The translations under genes were made by a program, and so were the position numbers. A DNA stretch of 64,000 nt from an uncultured Actinomycetes bacterium (lineage in GTDB: Bacteria; Actinomycetota; Geothermincolia; Fen-727; JACVIW01), in NCBI GenBank assembly GCA_937127245.1, contig CAKZLU010000011.1, forward strand, positions 90,899-154,898, given 5' to 3'. Shown in pieces: positions 1 to 8,753 of this stretch (position 1 is the first letter of the stretch; every line of letters begins with the position of its first letter). The notes under the pieces were generated by a model. That model did not search any database, had not been told where the DNA came from, and saw only the letters and a list, made by a program, of their open reading frames with translations.

Positions 1-345
1 CACGGGAGGTAGCCCGAGTTCCTCAAATGATGGAATTTTTGTGGTGATAACCCTTCTTATGGAGATTCCTATCGTCCCCCGCTGCTTGAAAATGTTCGCT
101 CTGAATCTCCCCAGACCCGGGACTGTATACGCAAAATCAGCTTCATTTGTCTCATGAAAGATCTTCGCCTGTCTTTCGTCCATGAGGGAAAAAGCGATTT
201 CGACAACATCCCTCGGCGAAAGCTTCGGGAACTCGGTCTCCATAAGCGAGCCATCAATCCTCAAATAAGGCGGACTGCCGGCTTTGATGTGAATATCCGA
301 AGCTTTCGTCTCGACGCAAAGCTGAAGAAGTTCTTTGATTTCCAC
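1..345 (-). CDS. pilT: Twitching motility ATPase PilT, N-terminal part (cut by window edge)
   Basis: PilT powers retraction of type IV pili as a hexameric cytoplasmic ATPase. Reading the minus strand from a GTG at 343-345 gives 115 residues that match the PilT N-terminal PAS-like domain. They begin with VEIKELLQLCVETKASDIHI, then contain SPPYLRIDGSL, PGLGRFRANIFKQRG and finally IPSFEELGLPPV. The Walker motifs lie beyond the left edge. A GGAGG at about 354-358 (minus sense) is 8 nt before the GTG and supports this start. The reading frame has no stop up to position 1. PilB-type ATPases share the C-terminal core but not this N-terminal pattern, so PilT is favoured. Confidence 0.85.
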   Translation of the reverse strand, partial: MEIKELLQLCVETKASDIHIKAGSPPYLRIDGSLMETEFPKLSPRDVVEIAFSLMDERQAKIFHETNEADFAYTVPGLGRFRANIFKQRGTIGISIRRVITTKIPSFEELGLPPV

Positions 346-457
346 TTCTCAATCCTCCAGTTTCTTTCTTATTTAGAAATCGGCAAAAAGACCGTATTAT
401 TTAACAATCATTTAGCAAGAACAGGACGCCTACAAACCATCTGCTGACTTTAATGGC

Positions 458-1486
458 TCAAGCTCTCAAGTTCTTCGCTTGCTCGATTATTGAAAATGCC
501 CTGTCAGAATAAACCGTCCCGGGCGGCTCTCCGTCTTTCGCCTCTACGTCAGCACCAATAAGGCCTGAGATGGTTTGAACAATCGAACGAGCTTGAGCCT
601 CGAGATTATAACCACCCTCAAGGGTCACCAGAATTTTACCACCGCAGCATTCATTCGCCATTTCGACAATCATGTCTGTCATTTTTCTGTAAGAAGAATC
701 AACCAGCCCCATGCTGCAGAGAAGATCGAGGGCGTGTCCATCGTAACCTGCCGAAATCATTACAAAATCTGGGTTGAATTGTTTTCCCACAGGAATTATC
801 ACTTCCTCAAAAGCCTTCAGGTAAACATCCTCTCCCGTTCCCGGGGGAAATGGAAAGTTTATTGTGGTACCCCTTGCCTGGCCGCTACCGATTTCATCTA
901 CCCAGCCCGTGCCAGGGTAGTGAGGATACTGGTGAAGGGATACGTACAAGACCGAAGGGTCCTCATAGAATATGTCCTGCGTGCCGTTCCCGTGATGCGC
1001 GTCCCAGTCAATAATCATTACTCTTTCGAGCCCTTTCTTGCTAACTGCGTATTTCGCCGCAATGGCCACATTGTTAAAAAGGCAGAATCCCATCCCCCTG
1101 GATGGCAGCGCATGGTGTCCGGGCGGCCTTACAAGACAGAAAGCTCTGCCAATATCACCCGATAAGATTCTGTCCACGCTCTCAAGCAGAGCACCCGCAG
1201 CCCTTAGTGCGGCATCATAAGAGGAGCGCGAAAGAGCCGTATCCATGTCAAGATGTCCACCCCCTGATTCGGCGACCCTTTTCACCAAATCAATGTAGGA
1301 AGTCGTGTGGACAAGTTTTATTTCCTCCCTTAAAGCATCCCTCGGGGACTTAGTTTCAAGTTGGCTTTTGAGGCCGGATTTCTCTATCTCGCTCAACGCG
1401 ACCGGCAGCCTTTCAGCCCTCTCTGGATGACCTATCCCTGTATTGTGCTCAACGTATATATCATCATAGTAAAGCGTGGTTTTAAT
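458..1486 (-). CDS. acuC: Histone-deacetylase family protein, AcuC-like
   Basis: Zinc-dependent deacetylase of the arginase/HDAC fold. Bacterial AcuC-type members deacetylate acetyl-CoA synthetase; others act on acetylpolyamines. Visible motifs are RPPGHHA, DWDAHHGNGTQ (zinc ligand Asp/His) and SAGYDGH. The usual first in-frame start would be TTG at 1394-1396, but the frame stays open upstream and encodes TLYYDDIYVEHNTG, then GHPERAERLP, the conserved N-terminus of the family. The only plausible initiation site for that full form is an ATT at 1484-1486, behind an AGAGG at good distance, giving 342 residues. A terminator-like hairpin lies just upstream (about 1508-1530). AcuA-like and AcuB-like genes lie at the other end of the window. 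Family is certain; substrate and exact start are not. Confidence 0.88.
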   Translation of the reverse strand: MKTTLYYDDIYVEHNTGIGHPERAERLPVALSEIEKSGLKSQLETKSPRDALREEIKLVHTTSYIDLVKRVAESGGGHLDMDTALSRSSYDAALRAAGALLESVDRILSGDIGRAFCLVRPPGHHALPSRGMGFCLFNNVAIAAKYAVSKKGLERVMIIDWDAHHGNGTQDIFYEDPSVLYVSLHQYPHYPGTGWVDEIGSGQARGTTINFPFPPGTGEDVYLKAFEEVIIPVGKQFNPDFVMISAGYDGHALDLLCSMGLVDSSYRKMTDMIVEMANECCGGKILVTLEGGYNLEAQARSIVQTISGLIGADVEAKDGEPPGTVYSDRAFSIIEQAKNLRA

Positions 1487-1507
1487 GAGTTTTCGCCTCT
1501 TTCAGAT

Positions 1508-1530
1508 GTAAAAGCCCCCATCGGGGGGGT
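1508..1530 (-). terminator. Putative intrinsic terminator after the NlpC/P60 gene
   Basis: On the minus strand a C-run, the loop GAT and a G-run form a G/C stem (C-run at 1515-1519, G-run at 1523-1529 in plus numbering), followed by CTTTTA. It lies 44 nt after the stop of the NlpC/P60 gene. It also ends only about 22 nt before the proposed acuC start, so it may work as an attenuator for acuC. Confidence 0.55.
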
Positions 1531-1573
1531 GCCTGGGAATTATCTAAACATCATGGTTTGCCCGTTAGGAAAG

Positions 1574-2605
1574 CTACGGCCTTACAGCTCCACAGAAATT
1601 ACGGCGCGACGCCAGCGAATCAATCCTAACAACAGCGCCAGTGTGGGGGGCGTGGATATATTGTCCGCCACCTATGTATATTCCCACGTGCCCCCATCCT
1701 CGGAAACCAAGAATATCGCCCGGTTGTAGTTCGCTCACACTCACAGGAGTACCGCAATAGGCTTGCGCATATGAACTGTGAGGTATGTAGATGCCCGCTC
1801 CGACCCTGTAACAATACTGAGTCAACCCCGAACAGTCAAAAGCATTTGGACCAGCGGCGCCCCAGACATAAGGTTTGCCCAATTGGGCGTAGGCCACGCC
1901 AACCACTCCACTGTGCGGTGCGCCCGGAGGCCTCGTCCTTCTCCAAACCGGTGATATGGTGGGAACACGGCTGTAATTTCCTGATCTGCTCACAGACTCG
2001 GCAGTTCGCCTCGCCAGCATCTGCCTTATCTCTTCTTCCACGCCTGCAAGCTTGCCCTTTGCCGCGCGCAACTGCCGCTCTACTGCCGCCTTGCTCTCGG
2101 CAAGATTCCTCTTGACTGCAGCCTGCTCCGTTTCCCGCGCTTTAAGCCCTTCCTCAGCAGCTTTAAGACGAGCCCTCGCGTCTTTCACTTTCCGAACCAG
2201 CTCGGCATCATTCCTGCCTATCTTTTTGGTCAGGTCCAACCCTATGAGAAACTCGTCAAAGCTACCCGCGTTGACGACAACGTCCAGGAACTGGTTGTGG
2301 CGGGTAACGTACATGGCCCGGATGCGGCTGTTTAACCTCTCCTGCTTTTTCTTGAGTTCAGCCTCGGCTTTCGCAAGTTCCGCTCTCGTTTCTTCGAGTT
2401 CCGCCCTCGTCCTCTCCAGTCTGTAACAAGCGTATTTGTAGCGTTCAACCGCGTCTTCAAGCCTTTGCTGAGCCTCTTCGACTTCGCGCTGCGCCTGCGT
2501 GCGCCTTTCCTCGAGAGGAACAGCCCCTGCCGGAAATCTGATAAGCGCAACTGAAAGGAGTGCAACAAGCGCTATTACTAACGTAAGCTTTCTGCCTTGC
2601 GTCAT
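1574..2605 (-). CDS. Secreted coiled-coil NlpC/P60 peptidoglycan hydrolase
   Basis: Likely cell-wall D,L-endopeptidase exported by Sec. The ATG at 2603-2605 gives a signal peptide of type MTQGRKLTLVIALVALLSVA. An alternative in-frame start at 2776 adds 57 residues that do not look like a signal and is not preferred. Residues about 30-220 form a long Glu/Arg/Ala-rich coiled coil, as in PcsB/CwlO-type proteins. The C-terminal NlpC/P60 domain shows the catalytic Cys in FDCSGLTQY, the His in WGHVGIYIG and a third polar residue around YIHAPH. Cell separation or wall remodelling is the expected role. No strong ribosome site is seen close to the chosen ATG. Confidence 0.88.
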   Translation of the reverse strand: MTQGRKLTLVIALVALLSVALIRFPAGAVPLEERRTQAQREVEEAQQRLEDAVERYKYACYRLERTRAELEETRAELAKAEAELKKKQERLNSRIRAMYVTRHNQFLDVVVNAGSFDEFLIGLDLTKKIGRNDAELVRKVKDARARLKAAEEGLKARETEQAAVKRNLAESKAAVERQLRAAKGKLAGVEEEIRQMLARRTAESVSRSGNYSRVPTISPVWRRTRPPGAPHSGVVGVAYAQLGKPYVWGAAGPNAFDCSGLTQYCYRVGAGIYIPHSSYAQAYCGTPVSVSELQPGDILGFRGWGHVGIYIGGGQYIHAPHTGAVVRIDSLASRRNFCGAVRP

Positions 2606-3122
2606 AATCTTATTGATAGTATCAAACCCCCGGTAACCTATATCATAAACGACGATATTATATGGAAAGGGTTTAAGTCGCGCAACCATCGCTGGCAATA
2701 ATTGGCAGTAAATGAAAGGCGAATGTAAGAATCCTCTTTTATTAAGCGTTTCTTCCTTGCCATGCTGAATGCCCACAATCTAATTGGTTTCCAAGTAATC
2801 CCGTTTAATAAATCACCCAAAATCTCTGCTATCAAGCGTTCCCGTCCCTCACAGACTCGTTCGCTTTTTTGAAAACATTCAAAAATTCTTGCGTAACAAC
2901 TCACTCAGGTTCGCAAGTCTCATCAATTTTGCTGGTTCTTCAGGTTGAAAATGTTATTCAGAACAGATAGGAGTTCTCGCCTTTTGCTGTATTTATGTAT
3001 ATAAGGCATTTTTATAAGTTTATTCTCCCTAAAGATCCCGCCTCCCTTCAAGGGATGGCGCCGCCAAAAGCAAAATTATTAATGAGACCTCATTCGTTAT
3101 CGTTTTTAGGAATCGGAAGAGC
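2606..3122. other. Intergenic region between divergent NlpC/P60 and chelatase-like genes
   Basis: This AT-rich stretch must hold two divergent promoters. No convincing gene, repeat or RNA was seen. Short frames such as 2638-2904 minus and 2995-3204 plus do not look like proteins. Confidence 0.5.
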
Positions 3123-5435
3123 ATGGTTGTCAGCAACGTATTCCCGTTTAGCGCGGTATTCGGTCAGGACGAAGCCAAGCTCGCTCTGCTCATTAATGCG
3201 GTGACACTTGACGCGGGCGGTGTGCTGATACGCGGACCGAGAGGAACCGCTAAATCAACGCTCGCCAGAGGTCTTGCCGAGTTGCTCCCAGAGATTTACG
3301 TTGTTAAGAGCTGCCCTTTTAACTGCGATCCGGATGACTATGAATCATTATGTCACGCATGCGAACAAGAGCTTGCAGCCAGAAGAACGCTCGAGCGGGC
3401 CAAGACCAGAGTCGGTATGGCAACCCTTCCCCTGAACGCCACGGAGGAAATGGTCGTCGGCACTATCGATATCCAAAAGGCTTTGCGCAACGGAGAGAAG
3501 TCCTTCCAGCCCGGAATTCTTGCGCGCGCTAACCGAGGAATCCTTTATGTGGATGAGGTGAATCTCCTCGATGACCATGTCGTGGATATTCTGCTCGACG
3601 CCTCCGCCATGGGAGTCAATACAGTGGAAAGGGAGAGCATCTCTTTTCAGCACAGCTCGCGTTTTATCCTGGTCGGCACGATGAACCCCGAAGAGGGCGA
3701 TCTGAGACCTCAGCTTGAGGACAGGTTTGGTCTTTGCGCTGAGATCGACTATGACGTTTCGCGGGAGGTAAGGCAGGAGATACTGAAAAGAAATATGGAA
3801 TTCCGATTAAACCCTTTGGAATTTGAGGCGAGATGGCAGCCTCAACAGGAGGAGCTCAGGGAACTAATAAAGCGCGCAAGGGAAATCTACCCGGAAGTTC
3901 ACGTGCCTGAACAATTCACTTGGGCGATATGCGAAGCGGCTCTGGCCGCTGGCGCCGCCGGACATAGAGCGGAGATAGCTGCTCTTATAGCATCCAGGGC
4001 AATTTCCGCTCTGGAGGGAAAAACCACTCTCGAGATGAAGCACGCCGCAGTCGGAGCCCGTCTCGCGCTCAGGCACAGAACGCAGAAGGGAATACACAGA
4101 TACACCGGGGAAAGCGATCGCTCCCTCGATGAAATCATCCGTAATGTTTTTTCAGCCAATCACTCAATTAAATCTTTTGCATTTTTGACCCCCAATGAAG
4201 AAAACAAAAGCGGCATCTCCTCAGGCAGTCACCCACCCGGGGATAACAAGCAAAAACGGGGTGGGGCAGTTTTTTCGGCACCGAGGGGTGAAAGAAGGTC
4301 ACTGTCAAATAGGGGTATCCAGATTGGAGACTTTCATGAATCACCGGCTCAAGTGATGAGCGCCGGCTTGACTCGCGCTTCGCTTAGAAAATCTGAAATT
4401 AACATCAACGAGACTCCCCTCAGGAGTCCTGCCCGCCACGAAGCCATGCGAGAAAGCAAGCATTCCCAACCGACTGAATCAGTCACCGAGAAAGACGCAA
4501 GCCTTGCGAAATTACATTGCCCCATATTAAACCACAGGGATACGAAAGGAGAGACACCTGCGAATAGAATAGCCATTGTCCCTCCCGGTCGTTCTGAGCC
4601 CCTTGCCCTACCGCGAAACCATAAGGAGGGTAAACACTTTCCAGGGCAATCAACGATGAAACGTGGTCGCTACTACAAAAGCGCGCTCCCCGAGAAAGGC
4701 CGCTTCCCCTCTTCTCCATCCGACATAGCCATCGACGCGACAATCCGAAGCGCAGCGTCCCGTAATCCAACATCAACGAATGAGAGAATTCGTCCGGAAG
4801 ATGTAAGGGTCAAAGTCAGGAGAAACAGGCGCTCCGCAATTATTCTCTTTGTAGTTGACACAAGCGCTTCAATGGGGGCGGAAAAGAGAATCGAGATTGC
4901 CAAAACAACGGCTCTGGAAGTACTAAGCGACGCCTACAGGAACAGGGACAAGGTAGGAGTCATCACCTTTAGCAATGACGAAGCCAGGTTGTTGCTGAGC
5001 CCCACTTCTAAGTACGAGCGCGCGAACAGAATCATCTCCGAGGTAAAAACTGGCGGAGCCACTCCGCTGTCAAAAGGTCTGGGTTTGGCGCATAAAGTCT
5101 TGGGCGCCGAAGCAAGAAAAAGCAGGGCAAGCGTTCCAATTCTCGTTCTCATCTCCGACTGCAACGCTAATGTGGCATGCGGCGGCGCGGATCCCACCTT
5201 TGAAGCACTGGAGATAGCCGCCGCCATAAGAAGCAAGGGCATATATTCGGTGGTAATAGACGGAAGAACAAGCGCCGGGTGCATATCAAACGAGAGCAAA
5301 GCAATCAAAATCGCAAAGGCGCTGGGCGGCGAATATATCACGCTGAGAGAAGCGAAGAGCAAAAACCTTGCAGCGAAACTGACTTCTCTTGCGCCTCTTT
5401 TGACGGACACGGGGAAAAACATTCAAATTCACTAA
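3123..5435 (+). CDS. Magnesium/cobalt chelatase-type fused I-D subunit (AAA+ and VWA)
   Basis: Fusion of an AAA+ ATPase (ChlI/BchI-like) and a von Willebrand A domain (ChlD/BchD-like), 770 residues. Walker A is RGPRGTAKST near residue 38-47 and Walker B is GILYVDEVNLL. The ID linker CPFNCDPDDYESLCHACEQE carries cysteines typical of actinobacterial and archaeal putative cobaltochelatases. Residues about 350-560 are low-complexity, basic and probably disordered. The VWA domain has an intact MIDAS, VDTSASM, and TGGATPLSKGL. Partner subunit CobN/BchH is not in the window, so insertion of Co or Mg into a tetrapyrrole is only inferred from family. A role as a MoxR/VWA-type chaperone is the alternative. 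The ATG at 3123 follows a GGAATCGGAAGAG stretch. Confidence 0.85.
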   Translation: MVVSNVFPFSAVFGQDEAKLALLINAVTLDAGGVLIRGPRGTAKSTLARGLAELLPEIYVVKSCPFNCDPDDYESLCHACEQELAARRTLERAKTRVGMATLPLNATEEMVVGTIDIQKALRNGEKSFQPGILARANRGILYVDEVNLLDDHVVDILLDASAMGVNTVERESISFQHSSRFILVGTMNPEEGDLRPQLEDRFGLCAEIDYDVSREVRQEILKRNMEFRLNPLEFEARWQPQQEELRELIKRAREIYPEVHVPEQFTWAICEAALAAGAAGHRAEIAALIASRAISALEGKTTLEMKHAAVGARLALRHRTQKGIHRYTGESDRSLDEIIRNVFSANHSIKSFAFLTPNEENKSGISSGSHPPGDNKQKRGGAVFSAPRGERRSLSNRGIQIGDFHESPAQVMSAGLTRASLRKSEININETPLRSPARHEAMRESKHSQPTESVTEKDASLAKLHCPILNHRDTKGETPANRIAIVPPGRSEPLALPRNHKEGKHFPGQSTMKRGRYYKSALPEKGRFPSSPSDIAIDATIRSAASRNPTSTNERIRPEDVRVKVRRNRRSAIILFVVDTSASMGAEKRIEIAKTTALEVLSDAYRNRDKVGVITFSNDEARLLLSPTSKYERANRIISEVKTGGATPLSKGLGLAHKVLGAEARKSRASVPILVLISDCNANVACGGADPTFEALEIAAAIRSKGIYSVVIDGRTSAGCISNESKAIKIAKALGGEYITLREAKSKNLAAKLTSLAPLLTDTGKNIQIH

Positions 5436-5657
5436 CTCTTTATAAAAGTAAAAACAGGACGGGCAATTCACTGCCGATGCGTTCATTGAACAATATCACG
5501 CAAATGTGTGTCTGGCCTCAAAAAGCATTTTCCCCATAACATCGGTGCTCAAGGCTCAGATCCGAGTCTTTGCCTAGAGAAAAGGATTTTTGTCGTTGCC
5601 AACTGTCTTCATGTCGCTTAAAATGGTTTCACCTTTCGGGCAGGAGGAATTTCTGAG

Positions 5658-6170
5658 GTGATAATAGCGAGCAGACTGATCAACACAATTGAAAAAAACG
5701 CAGAAATCATAGCTGAGAGTTGGGCTGATGATGTCACAACTCTCCCATACACGAGATCTTATTGGAACGTGCCCCGCGATGAGCTCATTGAAAGAGCCTT
5801 AAGCGTTTGTAGGAGAATGGGTTATTTCCTTAGTAAGCGGCTGCCCAAAGAAAAGCTCGCCTCTTTCTACAGAAGGCTAGCTCAAACAAGAAGGGCTCAA
5901 GGCTACCAAGTTGAAGAGGTAGTAATGGCGCTTCTACTCCTCAAGAGGCATGTGTGGCTGTTCGTTTTAAGGGAAGGACTGCTTGACACCTCAATCGCGC
6001 TTTCTCAAGCCCTTGTCCTGAACAACCGTGTCGTGCTTTACTTCGACCGCGCGATTTATTACGTGACCCAAGCATATTATGAGCTCGATGAAAAGGAAGC
6101 TCTGGAGAGTTCAACGTTCATGCCCAAGTTAAATAGCGCCCCGAGCGTGGAAGAAGAGAGCACAACTTAG
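5658..6170 (+). CDS. RsbRD N-terminal-domain-like signalling protein
   Basis: A 170-residue all-helical protein. Its core, with RLINTIEKNAEIIAESWADD and a later RRMGYFLSKRLPKEKLASFY segment, resembles the RsbRD N-terminal domain found in sensor proteins of the general stress (stressosome) family. No STAS, kinase or membrane segment is present, so it is a stand-alone sensory domain. The GTG at 5658 is preceded by CAGGAGGAATTTCTGAG. The tail from about residue 150 is polar and probably unstructured. It stands alone upstream of two response regulators (400 nt gap). Domain assignment is moderately sure; ligand and partner are unknown. Confidence 0.65.
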   Translation: MIIASRLINTIEKNAEIIAESWADDVTTLPYTRSYWNVPRDELIERALSVCRRMGYFLSKRLPKEKLASFYRRLAQTRRAQGYQVEEVVMALLLLKRHVWLFVLREGLLDTSIALSQALVLNNRVVLYFDRAIYYVTQAYYELDEKEALESSTFMPKLNSAPSVEEESTT

Positions 6171-6569
6171 GCGAACCAATCCCGCTTTCCATCCTCGGCT
6201 TTCCTGGTTGAATCTGGAATAACATAATCTCCCGCAGGTAGCGTCTTAATCTGTGAGTCGCGCGCTTGGGCGCTCGAAACAAACTATAAGGAAGGAAATT
6301 GAGCGGTTGAAAAAACCCAGGGACATGAAATATTCTATTTTCTGGTATTAGAGATCACATAACACCTTTGGTCCTTTCAGTGACTAAAATCGCCTGGGGG
6401 AAAGCACAAGAAAGATTATGATAGAAAACGTGACCACAAAATCTCTTTTCAGGATAAAATATCATAGGTTCATCAAACGACTGTTCTGCCCAAATGGGCA
6501 ACCTGGATACTCTTAGGGAATGCGGCAATTTTTCGCAAAATGATTTTAATTTACGATACGGAGGTCCTG
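6171..6569. other. Intergenic region upstream of the response-regulator pair
   Basis: No gene or RNA recognised. It should contain the promoter for the two response regulators. Nothing matches a strong -35/-10 pair by eye. Confidence 0.45.
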
Positions 6570-7505
6570 GTGACGGAAAAAATCCTTCTCATAGAAGATG
6601 AGGAACCTATCGCGGAGCTAATCGCCCTGAACTTAAGAATGGAAGGGTATGAAGTAAGCGTTGCGTACACCGGATACGATGGATTCGACAAAATATATGA
6701 GGACATCCCCAATCTCATACTATGCGATTTAATACTTCCCGATATAGATGGTTTTGAACTGTGCAAAAGAATAAAAGCGGACGAGCGGATGCGAAGAGTA
6801 CCAATTATTATCCTGACCGCGCGGAAGGGGCTTGAGGATAAAATCGCTGCAATGAAAGCGGGCGCTGATGATTTCATAAGCAAGCCGTTCGAATACGAGG
6901 AACTGTACGCGAGGATAGAAATGAATCTCTGGCGCTCTCGCAGAACTTATGACATTGATTTTCTGACCCAACTCCCCGGGTTCCTTCCGTTTCTGGACGC
7001 ACTATCGCAAAAGGCGCAGAGCCAGGAGCCGTTTTCGCTCATTTTCGTTGCGATTAAAGGGCTAAAAGAATACAGACAAGTCTATGGCGAGGAAAACTTG
7101 GAGAACGTGCTTAAGTTCGTGGGAGAAACAATCAGGGAAGTCCTGAAAAAAGAGGGCACCAAAAAGGACTTTGCCGCTGTTGTTGGGATAGGAAAATTCG
7201 CGATAGTTACCGCGCCAGAAAGAGCTGACCATTTCGCGCACTCAATAATAAAAATTTTCAACGAAGGCGTCAGGAGCTTCTACTCACTCGGCGATCTGGA
7301 AAGGGGAGCGATCACGATATTAACAAGAAGGGGCATGGAGCGCACGGCGCCGATAATGACTGTTCATATCGGGGGTTGCTCGAACGCAACCAGGAAGATA
7401 AACTCCATGTGGGATGCTATTGAAATCGCCGATGAAGTCCTTGAATATTCCATGGGCTTCACAACGAGTTCATATTTTATGGACCGCCGGAAACAGTACT
7501 GTTAG
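6570..7505 (+). CDS. Response regulator with degenerate GGDEF output domain
   Basis: Residues 1-120 are a receiver domain: acidic pocket EDEE, phospho-acceptor Asp in LILCDLILPDIDG, Thr in IIILTARKG and Lys in FISKPF. The second half follows the GGDEF fold (DFLTQLPGFLPFLDAL at its start) but where RxGGDEF should be it reads VVGIGKFAIV, so cyclase activity is not expected. The start is taken as GTG 6570, with GGAGG 5 nt upstream, instead of ATG 6540, which lacks a ribosome site. It sits 9 nt before the LytTR response regulator and is surely co-transcribed with it. No cognate kinase is adjacent. Confidence 0.85.
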   Translation: MTEKILLIEDEEPIAELIALNLRMEGYEVSVAYTGYDGFDKIYEDIPNLILCDLILPDIDGFELCKRIKADERMRRVPIIILTARKGLEDKIAAMKAGADDFISKPFEYEELYARIEMNLWRSRRTYDIDFLTQLPGFLPFLDALSQKAQSQEPFSLIFVAIKGLKEYRQVYGEENLENVLKFVGETIREVLKKEGTKKDFAAVVGIGKFAIVTAPERADHFAHSIIKIFNEGVRSFYSLGDLERGAITILTRRGMERTAPIMTVHIGGCSNATRKINSMWDAIEIADEVLEYSMGFTTSSYFMDRRKQYC

Positions 7506-7514
7506 GAAAGCGAA

Positions 7515-8258
7515 ATGGCTATGGAAAAGAAAAGAGTGCTGCTCGTAGAAGACGACGAACTCATCAGCGAGACCATAATGAAAAGCCTCAGGCTTGAAGG
7601 CTATGAAGTCGAACGTGCCAAAGACGGGGAAGAGTGCATGGAGAAAGTGAAAGAATCCCCGCCTGACTTAATTCTACTTGATGTCCTCCTACCCCAGGTC
7701 GATGGGTGGGAAATCCTGTCGAGAATTCGCGATGACCCCACCGGAAGTGATATACCGATTATCATACTTACTGCGCTCGCGGATGAGGTATCCAAAATAC
7801 AGGGCTTAAGGGGCGGAGCCGATGACTATGTAACCAAACCATTCAGCTCGCTCGAACTGATGGCAAGGGTTGAAGCGGTCCTGAAGCGAAGCGCCAGAAG
7901 AATTTCCGCCGGCGCGAAGAGAAGTGTAAACCCGATTCCCGCAAGAAAGGGAGATAAAATAGTTCTGATAGACCCAGACACAATAGTGTTTATAAACATC
8001 CAGCGGGATTCAACTTTCATCCACACGGATGAAGGGAAATTTCTCTCGGACCACACGCTCGGGGAGTTGGAGAATGTGCTCGATAAGGAAAAGTTTTTCA
8101 GGGCTCATAGAAGTTACATCGTCAACCTGCGGCGCGTCAAGGAAATAACGAAGCACGGTACATCCACGTACGAACTGACAATGAACGACAATATAAATAG
8201 CAAAGTCCCGATGAGCAGGCGCCAGAGCATCGAGTTGAAAAAGCTTTTGAACATATAA
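7515..8258 (+). CDS. LytTR-family response regulator
   Basis: DNA-binding response regulator of 247 residues. The receiver domain (about 6-125) has EDDE, the phospho-acceptor Asp in LILLDVLLPQVDG, Thr in IIILTALAD and Lys in YVTKPF. A LytTR DNA-binding domain follows (about 150-247), with GDKIVLIDPDTIVFI, FFRAHRSYIVNL and the closing VPMSRRQSIELKKLL. These proteins activate transcription from direct repeats. It forms a two-gene unit with the preceding regulator. A structured non-coding element follows about 140 nt downstream. Confidence 0.92.
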   Translation: MAMEKKRVLLVEDDELISETIMKSLRLEGYEVERAKDGEECMEKVKESPPDLILLDVLLPQVDGWEILSRIRDDPTGSDIPIIILTALADEVSKIQGLRGGADDYVTKPFSSLELMARVEAVLKRSARRISAGAKRSVNPIPARKGDKIVLIDPDTIVFINIQRDSTFIHTDEGKFLSDHTLGELENVLDKEKFFRAHRSYIVNLRRVKEITKHGTSTYELTMNDNINSKVPMSRRQSIELKKLLNI

Positions 8259-8399
8259 AATCGACGCTGTTCAAAAAGACCACTTATCGTTCAAAGCGAA
8301 GCCGCCACCATTTTTTTACACCGATAGCCCATGTTTGGGTTGAATTTGCTCATCCCGAGTGCCAACATTATTTCTAGAGGTACCGCTTCTCATCCGACA

Positions 8400-8440
8400 G
8401 GCAACCGGTCTAATCCGGTTGACCCGGTCAAACGGTTGCC
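8400..8440. ncRNA. Hairpin with 8-bp GGCAACCG/CGGTTGCC stem, part of a structured element
   Basis: GGCAACCG at 8400-8407 pairs exactly with CGGTTGCC at 8433-8440. Inside, TTGACC and GGTCAA can form a smaller stem (8419-8431). It is separated by 11 nt from the larger folded element at 8452-8570. It could be one domain of the same RNA or a DNA inverted repeat. The 12-mer ACCCGGTCAAAC in it (8422-8433) occurs again at 8718-8729. Confidence 0.4.
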
Positions 8441-8451
8441 ATCACCAATAA

Positions 8452-8570
8452 GGACAACCGGGTACGGCTCTGGGTTAAGTATTTGGACCACCCAAATATC
8501 CCCAAGAGTTGCCGCAATAAGGTCTGATACGCCGAGCTAGTCGGAACCCGGTTCCGAAGCCCGGTTGTCC
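8452..8570. ncRNA. Candidate structured RNA of about 119 nt, closed by an 11-bp stem
   Basis: GGACAACCGGG (8452-8462) pairs perfectly with CCCGGTTGTCC (8560-8570). Within it, CGGC (8465-8468) pairs with GCCG (8511-8514), CTCT/AGAG and GGG/CCC continue that stem, and TATTTGG (8480-8486) pairs with CCAAATA (8492-8498) around the loop ACCAC. A second arm is either TCGGAACC/GGTTCCGA (8541-8557) or CCGA/TCGG (8532-8544). The two options exclude each other, as in a switch. It resembles no tRNA, 5S, SRP, tmRNA or riboswitch I know. Strand is undecided because stems are symmetric; it lies between convergent genes. Confidence 0.45.
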
Positions 8571-8753
8571 TCCCCCATATAATATATGAACTGATTTGTT
8601 CAACACTTCTGGTTGCTTGGCATTCATCCTGAAAAAAGACACGTAAGACAGGTAGAAGAAAAAGACATCGGGAAACAAGTTCAGAGAGGATAAATGTGCG
8701 GACTCAGCCAAAAACTCACCCGGTCAAACCTGCCACACCTCAAGCCGAGAAGC

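Noticed and set aside
575..1165. 196-residue plus-strand frame antisense to acuC
   Set aside because: It overlaps a clearly real HDAC-family gene, has no ribosome site and no recognisable motif.
3123..5435. Bacteriochlorophyll Mg-chelatase as evidence of phototrophy
   Set aside because: No other pigment gene in 64 kb, and such fused I-D proteins are common in non-phototrophs.
6540..6572. ATG 6540 as start of the first response regulator
   Set aside because: No ribosome site; GTG 6570 has GGAGG at 5 nt and gives the normal receiver N-terminus.
8331..8711. Short frames (plus and minus) over the structured element
   Set aside because: Composition follows the inverted repeats; no ribosome site and no protein-like pattern.
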